NCBI GenBank assembly: GCA_037447605.1
Contig: CM074810.1
Coordinates: 3,894,912 to 3,951,950, forward strand
Direction of reading: 5' to 3'
From: Zygnema circumcarinatum
Lineage: Eukaryota > Streptophyta > Zygnematophyceae > Zygnematales > Zygnemataceae
DNA length: 57,039 bases
Within the stretch, counting starts at the first letter, position 1; every line of letters begins with the position of its first letter. The notes under the pieces are model-generated. The model saw only the letters and a list, made by a program, of their open reading frames with translations. It had not been told where the DNA came from and did not search any database. The position numbers and the translations under genes were made by a program. Below, piece by piece: positions 19,899 to 32,000 of the stretch.

Positions 19899-22800
19899 AT
19901 GGCTGTGAACTCGGAGATAGGAGAGCAAACGCCGTCACAATTCCTTTATGATACTCTTGGCCCTGTTCTAAGCCACGAAGGAGTGGGAGAGGGCGAAAGA
20001 GTCGGCGAGCCCTTCCTTTCCAGGCTCCTGCAATCTCCCACATTAGGAGGAGAGATTGCTGTAGTGGTGAAGGAGGAGCCCTTCATAGCGGATGATGGGA
20101 ACTTCATTGCTCTGGAAGATAAGGATGTAGCTTCTGAGGAGGAATGGGACGGTCTGGAAGACGGAGAGCTGCGCTCGAGAGGCGGTGAAGATGCCGCAGA
20201 AGCTCTCCTTTCGAGCCCTCCTCCGTGGCTTGGAGGGGGCCAGCAGGCGCAGGCTCAAAGCCCCTTCCTGCGGCTGCATCAAGGTTTGCTTGCAGGCATT
20301 CACCTGATAGACTTAGTGTTAACAAGCTGCGATGAATTTACCCGCGCGGTATTTTGAATATGTTGAGGGCAAACGGGGCAGACGAGTGATGCATGAAGGA
20401 TTAGGGCAGAGTCCACTCTGTCCACTTTTTCATGAAAGGTGGCAGAAAGGCAGAAACTTCCTCTTTCACTTTTGGCGACTGAAAGTGGAAGTTGACGACA
20501 CCAACTGGCACACAGTCTGATTTGGGAACACCATGTCTGGGGGCAAGAGCAGAAATTATTAGATTTTGCGATTTTGTAGCGCCCACAGAAGCGGAGCAGC
20601 GCAAGCGTAAGGAGGCTGTGGCGCGTGTCAGTGAAGTCGTTCAATCTGTATGGCCTAACAGCACTGTGAGTTAGTTCTGCCTTTTTTTTGTTGCAGGCTC
20701 TTCTGAAAGCAAGCGAGAGACAGAGAGAGAAAGAGTTTTTGCGAACAAAGCCGCTTTTAGAAACACTGCAGATGTTTTACTTGTTTGCCCTAATCCTCTG
20801 CTTACAATCATGTAGGAAACATCGTCTCTGCAGCAGCATACTCTGAGTGGTTGGTTTTATTATTGGCAGGACAGGTGAAAGTCTTTGGATCTTATGCAAC
20901 AGGGCTATACCTTCCAACAAGTGACTGCGATGTACGTTTTTTTCTCACTGATTGAGAAGGATGTACGGAGTAGTGAATCCAACCCTATTTTTTAGCTCTT
21001 TCTTGTCGTAGACAGATTTTGATAACAATCAGAAGGCACTGCAAGCTTAGAACGGATAAAATCCACACCTAGAAAGGCCTAATACATTTTTTTAAAAGCA
21101 GCGAAACTACTCACAATTTTTGAAGTCGATTGGGAGGATAGGTGGTGGTCCTTGGCTCTCAATGCAGCTCTCTACAGCAGGGTTTGCGGGCACTCTCGAT
21201 CGCACTCACGCGGCAGGGTGTTGCAAAGAAAATGCAGGTAATCTTAAAACGGAGTTCATGCATTAAGTGGTTTCGCTAGCAGAGGCATTGAGGAACAACT
21301 TCAATCGTTTCGTTGTAAATTATTTAGTTATGTGATGTCTCCCCTGAATTAGAGGTGAACGGGGACAATATTGCTCAAGTTTACCTGGAATCATTTCCGG
21401 GGCTCCCATATTGAAATTGAATAATCAATTGCACGATCGCATTCCCTTTCTGCATGCACGCCTGTTTACCTTAAGCCAATAATTACTAGGGTTTTTAGAA
21501 TAGGGCTCTTTCCAATGGTATAGACATAAGGATGATGGCGGGGTTTCTACAGGTGATTGCACATGCACGGGTTCCCATCATCAAGTTTGTGGACGTAGAA
21601 ACCGACATTGCCTTCGATGTCAGGTTGTTCTTGAAGAAGGCCACTTTCCCTTTCTGTCACCTCTACTTCTGCTTATTTTTTATGGGAGATGTTTTATCTG
21701 AAGAAGGCTCCTATTGGGAGGGGGTAAGCTACTTACATATGCAGCATCTGAATGATGGCTCGGGGATTGTGCAGCTTTAATGTGTCGAACGGCCCTGATG
21801 CAGCAGCCTTCATTCAGGTAACTTCCAACGCGGTTTTTTCCATCTACATGAGCATGTAGGCAGCGTGAATGCATCTATCAACCTTATAACATGTTTGGGA
21901 TTTGCGGCCTAAGCCCCCCATGCCCTTCACATGAAGAGTTTGTCAATTGATGCGGGGTTAGAAAGTGAATGTGTGTCTCCTACCGAGTCATCTACGGTGT
22001 TGGTCCATTGCAGGCAGCCATGCAGGAGCTTCCGCCTCTCAAACCGCTTTCCATGGTGCTGAAGATTTTTTTGCAGCAGCGCGAGCTTAACGAGGTTGGT
22101 GTCGCCATCACTTGCATGAGCAACCAGGAGTGAGGTGGCTTTTACTTCTAGAAGAATAACCAAGAAAGCATTTAAGCCACCTTCTCCTCCATGCAAGCAG
22201 TAATGACGGGCAATGCATCTTGCATTCATCTTCTCGGGTTGTTGCCAGGTCTACACAGGAGGCATCGGATCATATGCTCTTCTCACAATGCTTATGGCAC
22301 ACCTTCAGGTGCGATTCTTCCCTCTTTCCTCCTCTGATCCGAGGGATCAGGTGCCGTATTACATGGTACAATGCGATCTGATAACATGCGTGTTATTTGA
22401 TGATGCGCTGGGAAGGTGATGCAATGAGACGTGCCACAAGTCGGTTGATGTGACATGATTGTGTGCTTTACGGTTCGACAGTATTGAGTGCGGACAGTCC
22501 TGACCCGGGGGGAAGGAGGGAGCGGGGGAAGCAGCTGCATCCCAGTTGGCGTCGGGAGAATGGCACGCTGGAGGCCAACCTTGGTGTGCTGCTGGTGGGT
22601 CCATTGAAGATGATAACGTCCTGCTTCCTATTCATATGTCTCCGTATCATCCGTGGGAATGGCTATATTCCAATGAGCGAATCATGGATATGCTGGTTGG
22701 ATTAAGCCCAGCTCTTTTGAGTTGAGGGCGGTCTTCCAGGCAGGCAGAGCCGATAGAGCTCTTGGGTGTGGCTAGGGACTACCTGAATTACAATCCAGAA

Positions 22801-24463
22801 ACGTGAAAAAGTCAAAAACATTCGCTTTATTCAAGGAGGGAAAACATAATGTTTTTAGTTAGTGTGGAATCCTGCTGTCCATTTATACCTCAATTTTCAA
22901 TTAAATCATCTCTGGAAAAGGACACCAGAAGATAGTTAAGAAGAAGGAAAGCTGACGACAGAAGAAAAAGTTTATTGCGGGCACAGGTTGACTTTTTGGA
23001 CCTCTTTGGACGTTCCCTGAATATGCATGACGTTGGCATCTCCTGTCGAAATGGAGGGTCGTTCTATGCCAAGCGCACACATCGGTGCGTACTCTTTCAC
23101 CAGAGGCATGTTCAGTTTTGATGAAGAACATTTAGATGTAAAGCACATGCATGTGCAGGCGCATGCTTATGGAGGGATTTTAGGTGGTTCTAGGATCTCA
23201 ATATTTTCAGATTGGTCTTAATATTAACATCATCCTGAGTATAACGGAGAGGGGGGGGGGAGTGGACAGGCCGCCGATGGTGGATCAGCGGAGGCCATAC
23301 TTGCTGTCGGTGGAAGATCCACAGGTAGGTCGAGCCTGTAGATGTAAATTCCGCTCTGATGCAAAAGTATGCTAGGAATCTGAATGCGCCATTTCTGCAT
23401 GATTTCTGCATTTTTCGGGATAAGTCAAACGTGCGGAGGGGGATGGGGGAGAGGAACCGGGAAGGAGGGAGGGAGGGCAGCGAGGAGAGTGGGAAGTCGA
23501 GAGGGTAATAAGCATGAATCGCCCAGGTTTTGGTCAGCCAAATTGAGTGCATGAATTTGAGAGGCGGCAGTTTCATGTGTGCATCTTGCAGGCTGCGGAT
23601 AACGATCTTGGCAGAAATTCGTACAACATCAGCAGAGTGAGAAGTTGTGGCTTTTTTTCTGTTCCCAGAAGCAAAAGTATCCATTAAACATATTCATCCA
23701 CACCCCATCTCCCCTTCTTAGCCTAATCAATGTCCATACTCAGCAGTCGTTGGGTGAAGGGATCAGTGTTACTCTGCAACTAGGCTAAAACGGACCCCTC
23801 TGTCACCCTGCCTTGGAGGGAGGCTGTGTTCAGGTGCGCTCCTCTTTCCGGTTGGCGCATCGCCTGCTGACGACGTACTCTGTAGAGGACGTGCCTGCCG
23901 AGTACGGTCTGCTTGCGCGCATTGTGCGGCTCGATGCCGCGCTAGCCGATCGCGATGTTCCGGTCCCTCCGTCCAGCATTGTAAGAAGGGGAGAGCGCCG
24001 CAGCCAGGCTGCAGCAGGGCAGTTGTGGGACAGGTGGGAGATGGGCGAAGAGGGTGATGATGGGGCCAAGGAGGAGGAGAGGGGACGGGACTGGGAGAGG
24101 GGACGGGACTGGGAGAGGGAGGAGGGGGAGTGGGAGGAGGAGAAGGAGAGTCAGAGGAAGTGGGGTAGGGAGAGGGAGCAAGAGAGGGGAAGAGGGAGAG
24201 AGAGGGAGAGGGATGTGCGGCACCAATCACTGGAGCAGAGGCTAACCGCGGCAAGAGCGTATGCTGAACCGGAGGAGTGGGAGGTGAAGGATTACTCCTA
24301 CATGGATCCGCAACGGAGTCGCAAGAGAGGGCGCCATCCCGAGGCGGTGGAGGAGGGAGGGCGCCGCAATCGCAGCCGCCCGAGCGGGCCTGCCCCTGCC
24401 TCTTCACCCGGTTGGAGGCCACGTGAGGAGAGTCGGCGCCACAATCAGCATCGACGCTTCTGA
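19899..24463 (+). CDS. TRL: Trf4/Trf5-type non-canonical poly(A) polymerase (TRL/PAPD5 family)
   Basis: Thirteen exons give about 597 aa: 19899-20283, 20553-20665, 20875-20931, 21142-21237, 21553-21623, 21775-21817, 22014-22094, 22249-22308, 22535-22594, 22987-23084, 23270-23324, 23592-23636 and 23834-24463. Every junction keeps frame. The catalytic helical-turn motif is GSYATGLYLPTSDCD with D183 and D185; the third catalytic aspartate is D239 in IAFDVSFNVSNG. The central PAP-associated domain follows: LKPLSMVLKIFLQQRELN, GGIGSYALLTMLMAHLQ, then NDLGRNSYNISRVRSSFRLA for nucleotide recognition. In yeast and animals Trf4 proteins add short oligo(A) or mixed tails that send aberrant nuclear RNA to the exosome; the plant TRL protein works on pre-rRNA. 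The N-terminus is acidic and the C-terminus is a Glu/Arg/Gly-rich repeat ending in basic residues. There is no zinc knuckle, as expected for the family. The start is the ATG at 19899. Confidence 0.93.
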
Positions 24464-25643
24464 TGTGCGCCCGCACTTTCTTGTAAACACAAAACTTTGC
24501 GCTTGGCAAAGCGATTGTTGCGAAGGAAAAAAAGCAGCGGAGGGCTTTAAGAGTTAAACACATCGCTTTGCTGTTGCAAACTGGTGCCTTTCCACATGAC
24601 CGTTTCTCTCACTGAAAGCTGAAATAATTGTTTCCACTGTTTCATGGGTAAATGAGTTTCTTATCAGCGAATTCACTCTAGACACTCAAAGATGACGGGT
24701 GTGCTGGCTCGAGTATCTTCACGTCGCTTTTTTACTTTGTGTGTCGTGATCTTGCTCCTCCTGCTACTTGAAATAGAGTTGAAAGTAACTGGAAACTAGC
24801 ACATGTTCGATCCTAAAGGGAGGTAGAAGAGCGATGTGGTGTTTCCACGCCCTCGGGGTTGAATGTCCCGATGGTCCTGTAGATTCTTGTACTGCTACGA
24901 GCCCGTCAAACTTTTAGGGTCCTCAGAGTGCATGCCATCAACGCTGCCATCGCGGTGTCCTCTCCGTGCCCTGCTCTCAGGAGAGCACCTCTCCTGAGGA
25001 CACTCGCGCCTACAAACAGTGCAGCCAAGCTGGTCATAAACACCTGCTGCTACACCGTACGGTAGTGGGGCCCTCTCTGGACCCGGGGCGGAAAGGGGCG
25101 TGCAGGCTCGTCGCTTCACAGACTAACGCCACGGCTTTCGGAGCAGGCATACCAAAGATTCAAACGCAAGCTACGCTGGGTTTTGAAGGGTTTTGTTTTT
25201 TAACGAACCTACGAGTAGCACCTGTAGACACAAAAGCACCCTCACACCACCCATGGCTGTTCTCGCACCGCACTGGTTTATTATTCACTCAAACATTACA
25301 AAAATCTGAACCCTCCCTCCCCCTCGCTCTATCTCAACCAAATGACTAGGGACGATAAAAAAGGGACGGCTCGTCATTCGAAAAAATCAATGTACAAGTT
25401 CTCCGTTGGTCACGCAGCGCCCAGTTCGAGCAGCCCCCCATGGCGTAATGCCACAACGCAAAGGGCAAACATATCTCCGGCCAAAAAGCGTAGACCATCT
25501 CGACGAAGTATCTCCATTGTGGTTCCCATTGAATCGGGTCAAAAAGGCATCGGTACACGGGATTGGCCTAGCTCATTTCTGGACCCCTCCGGCGCCTCAC
25601 CCTCTGTTGTGCAAAACTGTGCCAAACTCCGATTGGCGCTCTC
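24464..25643. other. Convergent spacer between the Trf4-type and lipase genes
   Basis: This 1.2-kb spacer should contain both 3' UTRs. An open frame at 25342-25962 on the + strand is the complement of the lipase C-terminus. I see no separate gene. Confidence 0.5.
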
Positions 25644-28600
25644 TCATCCGCGTCGCCGCAGTCCGTCTCCGGAGAGGGAATGTTCAAAACTCCGCAGCTC
25701 CGCCTCTGAGTGCGGCATCTCTCGCTGCCCAACCTCTCTCAGCTGCACCAGAATGTCAGCTGCCCCTCCCTCACAAGTGAGGCTCGCCTCCCGCTGCCAC
25801 GCCTTGCTGCTGCTGTCGCTGTCATCGGTCACCTCCTCTATCTCGGTCACTCGCGAGCGGCCCACCTTCTTGCTGTTCGCGCGCTTCAAGGTGTTGCTCA
25901 TTTCAAACGCCGAGCCGTTCACATCCGGGACAAGTTTGCACTCGACAGCGCCGTTCTCATGAGGATCTGAACCATTTGAAACAAAGGAAGGAGAAGTGCC
26001 CGCCAGTCGCTCCGTCCCATTCTCACGCCCCCCCAGCTCGCTGCTTGCTTGGACCGCCCTTGCCTCGCTACTCCTTCCGTCATGCAGTTCAGAGCCATTG
26101 GCAAGGCTGTGCCGCACATCGGACTGGCAGGGCTCCATCTTTCCGTTAGGTTGCCAATTTTCAATCCCATTCCTTCCTGCAGGTCCGCGTGCGGAGTCTG
26201 GCGAATCTTTGTCAAGTGCTGACACGGACGCCACGCGGCAGGTTTGGCCATTAGGAGAGACCGATGTTCGGACAGTCAGTGGGGGAGTCCTCCTGCTTTT
26301 GTGGGCTCCTCCTCCATTGCCTTTTGACGAAGGCAGAGTTAACCGCGCCATGACATAGGCGAGCAGGTCCTGCTGCTGAGCAAATGTGAAGTCAAGGTGG
26401 GCATATTCAAACTCTTTGATAGACGTGGTCCGTCCAGCAGCTTTAAGGATCTGATAGTGCTTCTTCACCATAGAGGACGGAATGAGGTGATCCTTTCGGC
26501 CCATGACGACGTCCACAGGAATGTCAACCAAATGATAGTGCGCGCCGATGTCAATAGGTCGGGGCTGTCCGTACGCGTCCATGTTCGCTCTCGCAGATCC
26601 ATAATCGTACATGATGAAACGCTTTGCTCCCTTCATTTGAGCCAAGTGCTTCATAACGCCATATGATAGGCCCGGCATGTCATGTATGTTATAGTGTGGC
26701 TGCCGTAAGGCACCCACCCAGTCAGAGCTATCGCCCCCGACAAAGAGGGAACTGATCAGCACTTGCACAAGGGCACGCACTGCAGGCAGGTTTTGAAAGT
26801 CCTGAGCAAGTTTATGAAACAGCAGCCGCAGCCCACGTGTCGGAATGTAAAAGCCAGGGATGAAGTATTTCATGAAAGAGTCAATGAAGGGCATCAGCAA
26901 GACCGCCTTCAGAAAGTCGAACAGTAATGGTGTGGTCTCATGAAATCCTGCCACGACAAAAGGGCCCCAAAGAAACAATCAACGAACGTTTGCATGTCAA
27001 GCTATTATTAACCCTTATCCATCTCGTTCTTCGACATGAGAGAATGCAGTAGTCCTCTAGGCGAATTCAGGTAGGATGCGGACGAGCAAGGATCGGAGCT
27101 TAGGGGTGAAGGTAGAAAGCTGGAGAAGAGCGGAGAAATGAACAGGAGAGAAAACAGGAGATGGGTGGGGAAAAGGAAGCAATATGTACGCAAAGTGTTG
27201 TGGTTTGAAAATAACTGTCAACAGTTCTGTCAACTGTTGCGCTCTGACTGTTCAGGGTGTTAGGAGATAGCTGCATTTCAAACCTTTGGGTCTAGGAGCA
27301 TAAGACACGAAAGAAAATGCTGCATCGTTATAAGATGTGTATCAGAAAAAAATGGAACTGACCTGCTGGTGACAGGAGAATGAGACGTGAGAAGCGATGG
27401 GGTTCCTGCCTCATGCACTGAGTGACAAGATACAGCATGATAGCTGCTCCCCCGAGACTGTGCGCCACCCCTGACAGCACATATGGCTGCTCAGCATCGC
27501 TACTATGCACATCGGTCTCTGTATCTCGCAATTCTCGCATTTTAGTCTCGTGAATGCATTGCACCATAGCCCGGATATCATACATGCCGTGCTCATTCAC
27601 TGAGTAACGCCAGTACCTGCATGAATTGAGGTCCAAGAACAAGAATAACGCTCTTCAATTGCTTGAAAGCATGCTTGCTGCTAAGGCCATGCAAAACCTG
27701 GTCTCTTGAAGGAAAAGCACTAAATGAGAGTACATCCTCGATGCAACTTCTGGTCTCTATTGTCAATGATAACTCAACGGACGGCCCCTTATTCTGAAAG
27801 CTAAGAGGCTGAAACAAAGCCTGAAACGTGGAACTAGCATTAGGATACGATCGTACTCCTGTGCAGAAATGCGCGTATTTACATGTTCCCGAGATGCGTA
27901 TCCACGCATGTTCCCCAACCAAACGTCAAAGCCTGCACAAGTATTCAAACAATGCAGCTTCACACCTGCAGCTGAATGAAAAACCTCAATAAAAAATCTT
28001 TACACTAGTAATTCAGCAAGCCTTTCGCAGGATGCCGGCCATGGTCATTATTCATATCATCCCTCCACAAAAACTCTATCGCTCCCACAACAATTTCCCA
28101 GTAGCAGTGCATAAATGTGCTGTGATCAACAACGAAGTTTTACCCTGATCGTATGCGGCAAAGGCCTGCGATCCCACCACTCCGTTGGAAACCCACCTGC
28201 AGCAAGCAAGACAAAGAAACGCATCGGAACGGCAAATCTTCTGAAAGGGACTTTCAAAGGATCAGCGGAACAAGGGTTGAGACACTGTAACAAGGCGGTG
28301 ACTTTAAAGTTTCTTTACAGAGAGAGATTTACGAAAAAATCTTCTTTACGAAAAAAGATGAGAAAGGTTCATGGAAAGGCGAACACACCCAAGGGAGCTG
28401 TCAAGCAGCCCATGCTGCAGTAGTACCACCTTCCTCGAATCACGCCTGCCGCATCCACCGCGACTACCATTATCATCATTAAATATCTAAATAGTTATTA
28501 CTATTATCATATTAACAGCCCTGAACGATTCCTTGCCTCCTAAAATGAAGACCGCAATGGGAGACCTTTGCAAAGATGATAGATTTGGGTTACTGTGCAT

Positions 28601-30880
28601 ACATTAAGTCGGTCTGCCCATCTACACCTCCATGCAATCCAGAGGAGGTCTGGATGCAGAGGTCAAGAAAAAAAAACAAGGGAGATGTACCGTGGAATGC
28701 GTTCAAGGGTGAGAACGTAGCCATCCTTCGTGGTCACCTTGATTGCCTCAAATGGATACCTAAAAACATTCCATCAGATAACTTCCCAAAAGATCAGAAT
28801 TTCCAAACCCAAGCAAGTAAAATGATTATCATGAACACAATTGTTAAACCAAAATGCGCCTTCTCTTACCCTGCATCAGAAACAATATCTTCACAGGTAC
28901 GCGCATCTGTATTCAACGCCTCGGACAAGCGCATTACACGCTGCTGCTGAGGCTGCGCTTTGCTGTCGCCAAGAGTGGTAGTTTCCACAGTTCCGCCCTG
29001 GATGGGCGCTTGTCTCCTCCGCCCGAAAAGGGTGTCAAAAAGTGCACTCACAGCATCAAATGGCGCGTGCAGTATGCTTCGTACAGTCTCGAATACTCGA
29101 TCAATAGCCAGCTCCATGAGGAGCTGCAAGTCCTGCAGCCACAACAGCAGAATTCCAAGCCAAGGCTAAACTACGAGAAACAAAAAAACAGTTCACGAAT
29201 GGTGTGGGCTGTTCAATGCGCTGTCCAGCAAGGACCACTCAAAAAATTTGACAGCCAACAAGCCAGCTTTCCTCTGTCAAGAAGCGTGTCCACACACTAG
29301 CTGAGACAATTCTGACCTACAACAACGTATTTCTTCACATGTGCATGGTCGGTTATCCACTAGATGCTCTATCTGTCACATGCACGCAGTGATTCCACGA
29401 TAATATTGTCCCTTTTGTCCGAAGGTCTGATGCAAACACACTTTCTTCAATTTTTACTGCTGCCTACAGAAATTTACTTTCGTTTGTCCACAGCCTGCCT
29501 GCTGGATAAAAATTGCATAAAGGTATTGCTCGCAGTCCAGACAAAAGTAGGTCCTCCGACACGCGCGCGTTTGAAGCCAGTCTGCCTTCAAAAGAGGCCA
29601 AGAATCTCTAAGCTGAAATTATTAAGAGTGCTTAAAGAGTTTCTCTGGCTGATTCAAGCCCTCCCCACCGCCCCCCTTCCTGGTTGCTTGTGTTCTATTT
29701 ATCGCTTCTTCTCCACAACTGGTAAACACATGGCCCTCCTATGCCAGTCTCCCTCGCTTTTGTCATAAGGATGAGGCAAGCAAGCTCACCTCAATAATTC
29801 CCCTCCTTCTGTTATCATTCAGATGCGTCACATATTCCATGACGTCGTTCAGCCGCTTGCCAAGCTCATGGCTGGCGATAGAGAAGTGGCGAGTCAGGCT
29901 GCTGTTGCTGCTCGAGCGACTCACCGGCCGATCATGCACAGGGAAAGACTCCGTTGACAAACCGACACTGCTCGAGTGGGAGAATTCCTCCACCAGACGT
30001 CTTCTGTGGGGCCGTCTCCGCGGAAAAAGGAATGCCAACGGCCAAAAGATGAGCCAAAGCAAACGGCGCAGAACTTGCAGCCAAGTTCTCGAACGCTGAC
30101 GGGGCCGCGACCCTCCGCTGCCGCGCAACGTGTGGCCGCCGCTCGAGTGGAAGGACCCGCTCGAGGAGGAGGGGGAGGAGGGCAGCGAGAGCTCGTCCTC
30201 TCTGCCAGACTCGTACTCGGAGAGGGAATCGCCGTCAGAGTCAGACTCGTCGTATATAAAATTCAACGAAGAAACGCCACTGCGATTCAGACGACAGAAG
30301 ACACATCAACGGGCTGCTGCTGCTTGTGCTTCCTCCGCCATCATCTCGGGCGAGCGAGCGCGGTCTTGAATCGGCGGTTTGCAGCAATGGCATATTTCTC
30401 ACCCGCTACGGGTCTACAAAAGACAAAGCTTCAAATAGCAACTATTTGCTTGCTGAAACTCTTGCCATTTTTCCCTTCTTGACGTCCACAAAAAACGAGA
30501 AGAATGAAGGGCGGGGGGCGGGAAGGCGAGAAGCTGACTCTTCCATCCAGCGCGGCAGGCGAGGCGCCTTGAAGGTCGGGCGGAGCTCCCATCCCCTCAG
30601 GCCCTCCACGAAGCCGGCGCGGCCCGGCACCAGCGCCAGCGCAAAGGCAGACGCGCCGTTCACCGCGTTGATCACATTGTTGAACGCTTCTCTGGTGACT
30701 GTCTTCACGGACCTGCCCCACCCCAGCGCGCATATACAAGTCACGAACTCCCCACAACATTCAATAAAGAACAGCAATTCGCATTAATATTGAGAATCTG
30801 TCGCTGTATATAGCAGGAGAAGAAAGAAAGATCGCATACTCTTTGGCCACCCCGACGGCGCTGTCCAGGAGCCGCTGCAT
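25644..30880 (-). CDS. Plant-type alpha/beta-hydrolase lipase (At1g73920/At1g18460-like)
   Basis: Ten exons are 30880-30840, 30712-30539, 30279-29790, 29132-28870, 28759-28691, 28445-28389, 28196-28144, 27932-27857, 27616-27363 and 26947-25644. All phases match, giving about 926 aa. The plant-specific N-terminus is MQRLLDSAVGVAKESVKTVT, then GWELRPTFKAPRLPRWMED and a Ser-rich acidic segment with one hydrophobic stretch (LLWLIFWPLAFLFP). The lipase core has YPFEAIKVTTKDGYVLTLERIP, LLQHGLLDSS (oxyanion region), GFDVWLGNMRGY and the nucleophile elbow AHSLGG with S461. The acid is in VVMGRKDHLIPSS and the histidine in FEYAHLDFTF. Homologues are acid-lipase-like triacylglycerol or steryl ester hydrolases; the substrate here is not known. 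The elbow begins with Ala instead of Gly. About 200 Ser/Gly-rich residues follow the core. Confidence 0.93.
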
Positions 30881-32000
30881 GGCGCCTCCTCTCTCACGGT
30901 GGCGAGCAGCTACGAGTCATGGCCATGGCTACCTCCCGCCAGCTGTACCGTAACCCTAATTTTCGCCTCGCCTCGTCCCCGCGAGAGAGCCGCGGACGGA
31001 CGGTCGGACGGACGGACGGACGGAGCCGCCGTGGACGGACGACCGCCCACAGGTGCGCGCCGTCCGATCTGGCACATCGGACGGTCCGCTGCGCTCGCCC
31101 GATCGGCGGAGCTCGCCACGTCACGTCGCGCCGCATGGTCCGGCCTGCGCCTGCCACGTGTCCACGCGCGTGCCACGTGGCGGCCGCGGAACACGCGGTG
31201 CGCGCACACGCTGGCCACGCGGCCCGCTTCCGAGGCGGCCCTCGCCCGGCCGCGTGGTGTGTTGCCAGACGCGAATCGCCCGAACGAGAACGGAACAAAA
31301 CGGCTGCTTCTAGGGCTGCGTTGTTTGCGCATAGGCGTAGTTTTACGCTCCTAGCTTCTTCTATTGTGCTTAGGTCCTTTGCGACCAATCCTTTCCACAT
31401 AATGCTTTTGTCCATGTACATTTGATGGCCTCGCCATCGTGAGTTCAATGCCATTTCCGAACAGAACAGGTTTGTGCTCGCTCGCACCCTCAGAGAGAGG
31501 GGATGGGACCGCGATCCTGGCTTGCCCGAGTCAGGCCGTACAGTAGATTTAGGTCGCACCGACACGGGCTACAATAGAAATCTGGTTTTTCTCATTTAAA
31601 AAAAGGAGGGTAAGACAAATTTCATACATGCCTCGTCCCTGCAATAACCGTCAAATGAGCGCTTTGACCAGCACCAGTAGCAGCACTACCGGAGACCGTG
31701 CAACAACTTCCAGCTGCATCGGCTGGATCGGTCCCCTTTATTGGGCCAACTCATAACCGAGAGTTACGACTGCCGTGCCTTTGTAGGGCCCATCGCCGTG
31801 GACCGGCCGACCTGCGGCAGCCCTAGAACGCCTCTCTTTGCGCCGGACGGATCCCCTCCTCTGCTGCGCTGCGCTGGTCTGTCTATCTGTCTATCTGTCT
31901 GTCTATCTGTCTGTCTGCCTGTCTGTCTGTCTGTCTGTCTATCTGTCTGTCTGTCTGTCTGGTTCGAATCATGGTCCCTTCCCCTCGCGTGCCCTCCGCC
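30881..32000. other. Lipase upstream region and repeats
   Basis: The first part (30881 to about 31350) is very GC-rich, contains (GGAC)n at 30997-31027 and several CCACGTG-like E/G-box words, and is the likely lipase promoter. A (GTCT)n tract lies at 31877-31961. No coding exon is evident between 31400 and 32000. Confidence 0.5.
31877..31961. repeat. (GTCT)n/(ATCT) microsatellite
   Basis: About 20 tetranucleotide units of GTCT with interspersed ATCT and GCCT variants lie just beyond the 3' end of the minus-strand gene ending at 32001. Confidence 0.95.

Noticed and set aside
25342-25962. 206-codon plus-strand frame
   Set aside because: It is largely the complement of the lipase C-terminal coding region with biased Ser/Arg composition; no independent support.
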